DNA of 64,000 nucleotides, taken from Fomitopsis serialis (lineage: Eukaryota; Basidiomycota; Agaricomycetes; Polyporales; Fomitopsidaceae). The first letter of the stretch is position 1. Each line of letters starts with the position of its first letter. Where the stretch lies: the NCBI RefSeq assembly GCF_022376445.1, contig NW_025955028.1:124001-188000 (forward strand), written 5' to 3'. The notes beneath the pieces were generated by a model. It did not search any database. It was not told the DNA's origin and saw nothing but the letters and a program-made list of their open reading frames with translations. Positions 56,629-64,000 of this stretch are shown piece after piece. A program made the translations under genes and the position numbers.

Positions 56629-57841
56629 ATGGCTGGCATCTACATCGATCGGAGAGTCCTCCCCATCATTGCTACCCACAGAGCTCCTACCATCAGCTCC
56701 GTGGAGTACTTTGGAGCCACCCAGCTATGCCCCTTCAAGACCGGTCTAGCTCACATTACCGTCATGTGCCTGGACAGGGCACACATAGGAGAATTATATG
56801 ACTATGTACGTGCGATTCATTGACGAATATGGGCAGTTGTACTAACGGGTTAACTCACCAAGTGTTCGATGTACGGACCGGACGCTTGCACCATGCACCA
56901 GACCGATCATGTCATGCAGCCGACGGATGAGGAGCGGCGCCTCATTCTCGAGGACGTCGACGCAACGAGGCAGACGGACGACCCGATTAGGCTGGGAGGG
57001 TGGGTGTTTCTGGGGGCGGTCGCGCAGTTCTACGCCGACCAGGTGCGAGTCCCCCCTCTGTTGCGGGTGCGTGAGGATGGACAGCTACCGAGGGTTGCGG
57101 TAGTGGAGACATTGTTCTTCATAAAGGTACATTCCACGAGTTCTGTAGCGACTTAGCTTAATACTGACTTCTGGATGGATACAGAACGCCTCTTCGCCCA
57201 TCAGCATCCCACTCCTCTGCGAGATAGGCCCGTTCGGGCTGCAGATCGAAATACCCGGTCCAGCCCACCAACCGCTCATGCAGCAGGTGTTTCCGGGCCT
57301 AAATCCGTGGAAGGATTCGGAGGAACGCCGCAGCTCCTTGGGCGTGACCGGATTCGACCTCTACGATGTCGACCAGGAGACGTTCTACCCGACGATCTTG
57401 AGAGGGAACGTCCCCATACGCTTCAATTTGCCCCTCCAGCAGATGCCAATCTTCAAGCTCTCCCATGTGGGCACGACGCCCAAGGTTTACAGCTACGCCC
57501 ACGGTATCTACCCTGACATCAAACCGCTGTGCTCCATGAAGCGTCAGTTCATGGACCTGGAGTACGTCTGGCCCCAGCTTCCCCTTCCACGCGCGTACAT
57601 GGAGGCGCAATGGAGTGTCGTTAATGCCGGACCCCTCGGAATCGTGGCCCAGCGCCCTGCCTTGGACGAACCCGGCTGCACGGTCGTAGTACCTCAGAAT
57701 TGGCCGGTGGCGGATGATCACGCTGACGAGAACAGCGGCAGCAATGATGCGGGGGAGGAAGCGATGGAGACGGACGATCCAATGGGATACTTTGACTGGA
57801 ACGACGAGGGGTTCAAGTTCATTGGGCAAGAGGATTTCTAG
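56629..57841 (+). CDS. unknown conserved protein, tandem paralog B
   Basis: Three phase-0 exons, 56629-56805, 56863-57126 and 57185-57841, give 365 residues. Diagnostic blocks matching paralog A are LAHITVMCLDRAHIGELYDY, LGGWVFLGAVAQFYAD, VFPGLNPWKDSEE, LPLQQMPIFKLS and PLCSMKRQFMDLEYVWPQL. The C-terminal 50 residues are acidic and end FDWNDEGFKFIGQEDF. The protein has no signal peptide, membrane segment or known catalytic motif. Divergence from A is considerable outside the shared blocks, so the duplication is not recent. Confidence 0.68.
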
Positions 57842-58127
57842 CGGCCAATCTCAATGTAATACTAAGACACTGGTAGTGTAGTGAAACTTTCGTGCTGTAT
57901 CTGTCAGATAAACGTTGTATCCAAACTGTAGAACAGTAGTCTCTAGGTACCAATATCATATTCAATGTATACGCAGGCTGATTGAGCATAGGCTATCTGG
58001 TAAACTTGCACAAGACGGCTTCATAGATGTCAAAGTCTACAGTGTGCTTTTACTAAAGAACGAATGGGTCAAAGCTAGCCGAAGTGCTTTCAACCGCTCC
58101 AGATGAAACGAAATTGCTTGGAAGCGA

Positions 58128-58496
58128 TTAAAGTACCTTCAAAAGTGTTGGACTGTCTTGAGGGGGAAAGTGGTTTTTCCTGATGCTGTTGCACGACCAA
58201 CCGCATTTCGGACAGACAAATTTACCCCCGGCTCCGCTCAATACGGTGTACTTCGCCGCGGGTACGGACATCGTGTACGGTGTCATGGCAGAGGTGGTCT
58301 CGTCTGTGCCTTCGGAAATCGACATAGATGATTTCCATGAGAAGCAACTTGGAGGTCATCCGAGTCAGTACGGTGGGTCAGAGTATCGGTAAATGAGAAC
58401 GTACTTTGCGGAAGTTTGAACCGGTTCTCGGGCGTATGCCGTGGTGCCTACGGGGGCGTCGAGGGCTGGCGTAGTCTGACGGTTGTAGTAAACCAT
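58128..58496 (-). CDS. possible small zinc-ribbon-like protein
   Basis: An exon from the ATG at 58496 (MVYYNRQTTPALDAPVGTTA) ends at a GTACGT donor. Downstream a frame ends at 58128 with KFVCPKCGWSCNSIRKNHF, a Cys-x2-Cys then Cys arrangement. I could not join the two with exact phase, so this may be one gene, two, or a remnant. Confidence 0.25.
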
Positions 58497-58928
58497 TTCG
58501 GTGCTGGACTTGCGACGGTTGGTAGGACTTCTTGCTGGGGGAACTGTCACCTTCTCCTGTGGTTTTAAACCAACTGGGCACAGCGTAGTCGTGCATCATC
58601 AAGGCCACCGATGCATGGAGTCGAGTCCCTAGAGTTAGCAATGTTTCCGTCCTCCGCGACACCCCGGTGCGCCCAGGACCGTTGTTGTTACCGATCCGAA
58701 GGACGGGATGCAGGAGGCTGAGGTCCCAGCAGACTAGTGCAGAGCACGGGTCCACCCGAGGGTGTCCCGAGGCTGACCCGCACCCTTACCCGTGAGGGTA
58801 TAGACCCGCGAGAACGGGTACGGGTTTGTGCGCGGGTCGTGCGGGTCTGGGCGCGGGTCATGCGGGTTCGAGCGGGTCGCGGGTCATAACATTATATTGC
58901 AGAGTGTATCGTAAGGCTCGAACTGTAT
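58497..58928. other. region holding a putative hAT transposon terminus
   Basis: From about 58770 to 58885 the sequence is a run of CGGGT-type motifs (TGACCCGCACCCTTACCCG, then repeated GCGGGTC), the kind of terminal and subterminal repeats seen in basidiomycete hAT elements. It lies just beyond the 3' end of the hAT transposase remnant. No inverted partner was found within the window. Confidence 0.5.
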
Positions 58929-59462
58929 CTAGTCAACGTCGATGACCGGCCGCTCGTAATCCTCTGCACCAGTGTCAGGTTGCGAAGTAACTATGCTTAC
59001 ATCATCATCTTCGACATAACCCTTGAGACTCCAATCACCCAGACAAAGCAGCGCGCGGATTGATTGCAACGCCAAGCCATTCCGCACATGTGGAAGGATG
59101 AGACGGCCGCGACTGAACATACGCTCGACGTCCGCAGAGGTAGCTATTGATAGAAAAGCCATGACATTAGTAACTTCCGACGCCCAACAAGAAGACGTAC
59201 CGGGAATGGTTAGATAGCTCTTGGCCATCCGCGAGAGGTTGGGGAATTTGCGACGACGCTCATGCCACCATTTGAGAGGGTCATATACAGCCTCGACGTC
59301 AGCAGCGAGGTAGGTCTCGAGCTCGTCTGCAACCTTCGTCGGCTTGGGCAGTGCGAGAGCAGGTATGTTGTCGAACATATTCTTTGACTGTAAGGTGTGA
59401 GCAGCGGCCACGTACAAGAACGAAGACACATACCTTCTTCCTTGGAGGCGGTTGGAGCCCAT
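58929..59462 (-). pseudogene. hAT transposase C-terminal remnant (dimerisation region)
   Basis: Encodes the conserved C-terminus of hAT transposases: DPLKWWHERRRKFPNLSRMA, then SADVERMFSRGRLIL, HVRNGLALQSIRALLCLGDW and an acidic end, stop at 58929. A 57-nt intron (59144-59200, GTACGT...CAATAG) is in frame; removing it gives the standard LTIPATSADVER junction. The N-terminal zinc finger and the catalytic Asp-rich region are absent; upstream sequence is minisatellite. The copy is therefore truncated and should be inactive. Confidence 0.8.
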
Positions 59463-59653
59463 TCAGCTGTCTCATGGATGACCATGGTACAGCCGACGTG
59501 CAGTCTCGTGGAATGGGATGGGATGGGCCGACCTCGGCCGACCGCAACTGTCTCATGGAAGGTGATTGAGTCGGCCGAGCACAAGGCGGGCAAGGCGGCA
59601 CAAGGCGGGCAAGGCGGTGCGTGGGATGATTGGCTGACCCAGACATTCTCGCC

Positions 59654-60045
59654 CAGCCGACCATTCTGTCTCACCCAAGATGATGCGCTATCCGACTCTC
59701 GGCTGGAGAAAATCTGTAACTGATCACCGTCTTGATTCAGCCGACTGTCTTGTCTCGCCCAAGACGATGCACTATCCGACTCTCGGCTGGAAAAGCTTTG
59801 CAGCCGACCACCGTCTTGATCCAGCCGACCTTCTCGTCTCACCCAAGACGATGCACTATCCGACTCTCGGCTGGAGAAAATCTGTAGCCGACCACCATCT
59901 TGATTCAGCCAACGGTCTTGTCTCACCGAAGACGATGCACTATCCGACCATCGGTTGGAGAAGGCTTGCAGCCGACCACTGTCTGGATTCAGCTGACCGT
60001 CTTGTCTCACCCAAGACAATGCATGAGCCGAGCATCAGCTGAGGT
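59654..60045. repeat. 84-bp minisatellite, about 4.6 copies
   Basis: Units start CAGCCGAC at 59654, 59738, 59822, 59906 (CAGCCAAC) and 59990 (CAGCTGAC), exactly 84 bp apart, with 85-95 percent identity by eye. Because 84 is a multiple of three, both strands stay open as 28-residue repeats; I do not regard these as genes. Confidence 0.92.
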
Positions 60046-60090
60046 ATCTTTCCTGGCCGATATCCATCTTGACTCAGCCGACCGTCTTGG

Positions 60091-60150
60091 ACCTTCTTGA
60101 CCTTCTTGACCTTCTTGACCTTCTTACTCACTAAGACCTTCTTGACCCAA
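60091..60150. repeat. 9-bp tandem repeat TTCTTGACC
   Basis: Four direct copies followed by two degenerate ones. Confidence 0.85.
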
Positions 60151-60297
60151 GGTAACGGTTGGCTCATCTTGGTCAATACCAACATGTTAATGAGGTATCT
60201 AGGTGGGCAAACACCAATGAGGTTTCAACATGGAAAGTGTCAAGGAGGATATCAAGATGGCGAGCATATTGAAGAAGCCTTCTTGGAGGTGTCAAGA

Positions 60298-60505
60298 CGG
60301 ACAAGTGAAGACAGACAAATTAAAACGAACAAGTTAAGACGGACAAGTTAAGACGGACAAGTTAAGGCGGACAAGTTAAGGCGGACAAGTTAAGACGGAC
60401 ATTGTCAAGACGGACATTGTCAAGACGGACATTGTCAAGACGGACATCTCAAGACGGACAAGTTGAGATGGACATCTCAAGACGGACATCTCAAGACGGA
60501 GAGCT
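60298..60505. repeat. 14-18 bp tandem repeat based on AAGACGGACA
   Basis: About a dozen copies that change along the array: AGTTAAGACGGACA, then TTGTCAAGACGGACA, then TCTCAAGACGGACA. Confidence 0.88.
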
Positions 60506-60529
60506 CCTTGGAGGTATCAAGGCGGACTG

Positions 60530-61700
60530 GTCAAGAAGCCTCCTTGACACTCACCGTCTTGAATCGTGAATCGTGATAACCTCCTTGACATTGACAAGGC
60601 AGCAAGTATGCATCTTGTTTCTTCACTCGACTTGAATGGTATGTACGTGCAAAACTGTATGCTGTTTGCTCATTGGTTTGGGGCCAATGGTGTGGATGTA
60701 TTATTGAACATGTCCAATATATGTTTGTACCGTGACTGTGTCTACTATAGACAGTCATTACGGTGTTGAGGTGCAATACACCATGTAGTAACTGTATATC
60801 AGCAAATAGAGATACAATGGTAAGACACTGAGGTATTCCTTGTTCTGTTAGAGTGATTCCTGAATGGCTCACAGCAATTGACAATGATGATACTTCGCTG
60901 ATCTACTGAATTTGCTGTAGAACTACATGTAGTAGATTAGGCAAGCCACTCACGTGGGCCATTAGCCTCATTGTTGTATATGTAAAGAGCACTTTGGCTT
61001 TGTGTAATCTCAGCTCATACAGGAAGAGGATCTCAGTATATGTCTCAAAAATGATATGTTGTTTGGAGATATTGAGAGGCATGTGGATTAAATCTCAGCT
61101 TCTGCAAGACAATTGTTTCAATCAAGTACATACAGAAGTTGTATTCATGCTGTGTCTATGGTACATGTTGCTGCTGGCAATTCTCTGAAGCAATCTGGCA
61201 ATGTCATAGCTTGAGATAGCTAAGAAGGTTATACATGGAGAGCATGTCTTAGACAAATGCATCCCACGGTTCAATTCTCACAGAATTGTATACAAGCCAT
61301 GTACTGCATATATTCATGCTTGGTACAAAGTCTCATAGCATATGGCAGCACAGAGGTGAAGTTATAATGAGAACGAGACCATCCCGGGTGACTCGGGGAC
61401 ATGACCGAGGCAATGACCGAGGGCAAATCACCGGAGAGTTCCCACATTTAATGAGCACTCTCTCTGGCTGCATACTTGTTGTCCAATGTTCCTTCATACT
61501 TCTATACTACTGAATCACAACAAGGATTGTACTGAACATATGATTATGATATTTTGAAGTAGTATTAGCCTCACCCACGCTCCCTCTCGTCCAAGATATT
61601 GATTATTGTTACTAGTACTACTTTTATACCTAACTTCACAGACAATGCATCTCAGTCATTTGCCTTCGCATTCATTTTCAAGAGACTGAGTTCTTCATAC
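60530..61700. other. AT-rich stretch without genes
   Basis: About 1.2 kb of AT-rich sequence between two repeat blocks. Only short random frames; no RNA gene or mobile element recognised. Confidence 0.5.
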
Positions 61701-61719
61701 ACTAGCGAACTTGAGAAAC

Positions 61720-63120
61720 AGGTCAGCGAGTGCGTGAGATGGTGGGCAAACAAGACAGCAGGCAATGAGAACGGCCAATGTACAAGACGGCGGGTGAGCA
61801 GAACAGCAAGTCGGGCCATGTGCAATATGGTGCGCGAGACAGTAGGATAGGAGAGACGAGTAGGACACTGGTTGTAATATGGTAGATAGGCGGGTAGATA
61901 GGCAACGCGGTGGACAAAACCGTGACAGGATTTGGGTGAGATGGTAAGTAGGCGAGATGGCGAGCAGGTAAGACGGTAGGCCAGCGAGATCGGCGACAGA
62001 CAGGCGGAAACGGGCGGATGAGAGCCTCCCGGGGTAGCGAGAATGTTGAGCAAGGGTGTATGCACGGAGTGGGGATGTAGAGAGGACGAGGCCGGGGGTG
62101 TGTCGCACGATTGTGTGAGGAAGGGTGGAGGGCGACAGGCAGGGGTATTCAAGTTTACCGTGGTCAGCCCTTCTCATTTCTCCTCTCTGTCGACCTCCCT
62201 GCTCCTCTCCTTGCGGTGACTCGTCCTTGCGTTAGTCGGGGCCTCCTTGGGGTGCCTTGAAGCACGCATTGACATGTCGTACGAGGCGCGGGCTCACGGA
62301 CGAGCGAGCGATCATGTGGACGAGCGAGTGATCGTGTGGACGAGCGAGCGATCGTGTGGACAATCGGGTTGATGAGTGGGCTGAGCAGAGGAGAGCGCGG
62401 GCGACAGTGGAGAGCGTGGGCGAGAGGGTGTAGGCGGGGCGTGGGCGAGAGGGCGCGAGCAAGAGCGCACGGGCGAGAGGAACGAGGAGCGCGTGGGCGA
62501 GATGGCACATGGGCAAAACGGCACCGCGGGTGAGACGACGGGCGGGTGAGACGACAGGCAGGTGAGACGACAGGCGGGTGAGACGACAGGCGGGTGAGAC
62601 GATGGGCAAGATGACGGGCGAGATGCAGGCGAGCAAGACGGCCGGCAGGCAGCAGGAGTACAATATCAAGAGCAAGCGAGACGGCGGGCGAGACACGGAG
62701 GTGGGACAGAGAGATGCCGAGCCTATGAATCGGTGGGCCTGCGAGACGGTGGGCCTGCGAGACGGTGGGCCTGCGAGACGGGTGGGCGAGACGGTGGGCG
62801 TGTGAGACGGGCGTGCGAGACGGTGGGCGTGCGAGACGGTGGGCGTGCGAGATGGTGGGCGTGCGAGACGGCGGGGGTGTGTGATGGGGATAGCGTGACG
62901 AGACGGAGGGCAAGGGCTTGTAAGACGGCAGGCTCGTAAGACGGCAGGCACGTAAGACGGCGGGCGTGCAAGACGGCGGGCGTGTAAGGCGGCAGGTAAG
63001 ACGGTAGACAGGCAAGACGGCGTGCGAGCAGGACAGCAGGTGTGCAATTACACAGGGGATGCAGGCAAGACGGTATGCGCGCAAGACGGCGGGTGACATG
63101 GTGGACAGGCAACCTGGTGA
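61720..63120. repeat. degenerate satellite of GCGAGACGGTGGGC-type units
   Basis: A 1.4 kb array of imperfect 12-16 bp units around GAGACGGYGGGC, best conserved at 62730-62880. It produces long spurious open frames rich in Arg, Leu, Pro and His on the minus strand, which I rejected as genes. Confidence 0.85.
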
Positions 63121-63614
63121 ATGAGAGGGCAAGGTGGTGCGTACGCAGGCGAGTATGTAGACGGCCCGGGGTGGCGGCGGCGGATAAGCAGACGACAGGG
63201 AGCTGGGCTGTCTGCAAGGCGAGCAGCACGCGCAATGTTCTTCGCATCCATCGCACAGGCTCTTGTGAGGCAGGTGTCAGCATAGATACATTGGATGGGA
63301 GCGTACCTGCATGTTCTGAGCTATATGATGCTCCCCCTCGGTACACCCTTTCTTCCTCTCCATTACAACACTCGTCTCACGTTCCGATGCTCGTTTCCGA
63401 GTTGGGCCTAGGTGATCTTGCCACAGGAGGGCTTGGTGAGGGTCGTATGGCCAGGCTGTGTGTCAAGAGGGTCGAGCGATTGGCAGTTTCAGCAGTGATG
63501 CAGTGAGAATTGCCTCGTTGAAATGTTGAAGTTTCCGAGTAAGTAAACACGTCCGAACGCGCGCCTGATCGCAACGCGCTGCAGCGCGGCGCGTCACCGC
63601 GTCACCTCTCGTTA

Positions 63615-63895
63615 CGCTTGGGCATTCACCAGCACAGACCGACACCTCAACTGCGTCAGCCGACGCTTTGAGTATACAAGCAGAGCCTAGCCGACCATTT
63701 CACCGTCACGATTGCGCATTCACCAGCAAGCCGTCGCCTTAACTGCGCCAGCCGACGCTTTGGGCAGTGCGGGCTGCCTATAAACTTAGCGCGACACCAT
63801 GGACGTGTCACAGTCGGGCATTCACCCGCAAGACGACGCCTTGACTGCGCCAGCCGATGGCTTGAGCATGCAACAAGAGCCCAGCCGACCATTGA
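63615..63895. repeat. three copies of a roughly 100-bp repeat
   Basis: Copies begin GGCATTCACC near 63622, 63715 and 63818 and share GCGCCAGCCGACGCTTTG and CAGCCGACCAT blocks. The CAGCCGAC core is also that of the 84-bp minisatellite. Confidence 0.75.
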
Positions 63896-64000
63896 ACATT
63901 TGAACTATTGATTAGGGTACTGTATACATCCCGCCCAGGCAACTACATTATACGCCTCTGTCGGCTGTACGATCCTCATCGTACAATCCGACGCGTCGGC

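Noticed and set aside
59210..60042. Open frames of 120 (plus) and 269 (minus) codons
   Set aside because: They arise from the 84-bp minisatellite being a multiple of three; no conserved protein sequence apart from the hAT end on the minus strand.
61652..63132. Long minus-strand open frames rich in Pro, His, Leu and Arg
   Set aside because: They are the translation of a degenerate 12-16 bp satellite; several frames are open at once and there are no domains.

Overview
The window is fungal, most likely from an Agaricomycete basidiomycete. Its genes are densely intronic, with 50-70 nt introns and GTRNGT donors. It encodes a yeast-type mRNA 5'-triphosphatase, a fungal TET/JBP-like dioxygenase, DUF6532-like and Plavaka-type proteins, and paired GH16 enzymes, all familiar from mushroom-forming fungi. 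There are no operons, ribosome binding sites or CRISPR arrays, and I found no convincing tRNA or rRNA gene.

Left part, 1-28 kb (core genes). A partial CET1-type RNA triphosphatase gene (minus) is divergent from an 11-exon branched-chain ketoacid dehydrogenase E1-alpha gene (plus) that contains 9-nt and 8-nt microexons. Next come a poorly resolved stretch with a small C2H2 zinc-finger gene, a single-pass membrane protein (minus) and a 7.4 kb separase gene (minus). Separase shares a 280 bp bidirectional promoter with thymidylate synthase (plus); that promoter carries two perfect ACGCGT boxes. A minus-strand metabolic group follows: GH16 glucanase, cytochrome P450, epoxide hydrolase, a second GH16, then a Cys/His-rich unknown protein.

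Middle part, 28.67-38.24 kb (nested transposons). A DNA transposon with 24-bp terminal inverted repeats and a perfect 8-bp target duplication (28680-38228) is interrupted by a 6.0 kb LTR element (30863-36868; 201-bp LTRs that read identical, 5-bp target duplication GTTCG). The LTR element has no recognisable reverse transcriptase. It carries two long overlapping ORFs filled with short near-perfect hairpins, the most unusual structure in the window.

Right part, 38-64 kb (accessory). One weak ORF on the plus strand is followed by four consecutive minus-strand genes (41.2-50.6 kb): a DUF6532-like protein, a TET/JBP-like 2-oxoglutarate/Fe(II) dioxygenase and two unknown proteins. A nearly intact Plavaka-family transposase follows on the plus strand, then a tandem pair of three-exon paralogs of unknown function. 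A hAT transposase remnant comes next, and the last 4.4 kb are minisatellite and degenerate satellite arrays.

Together, the left half is ordinary housekeeping and secondary-oxidation gene content. The right half is a mobile-element-rich block in which a possible DNA-modification enzyme sits among transposons. Exon boundaries were derived by reading frame, splice sites and protein-family conservation by eye; no database search was run.
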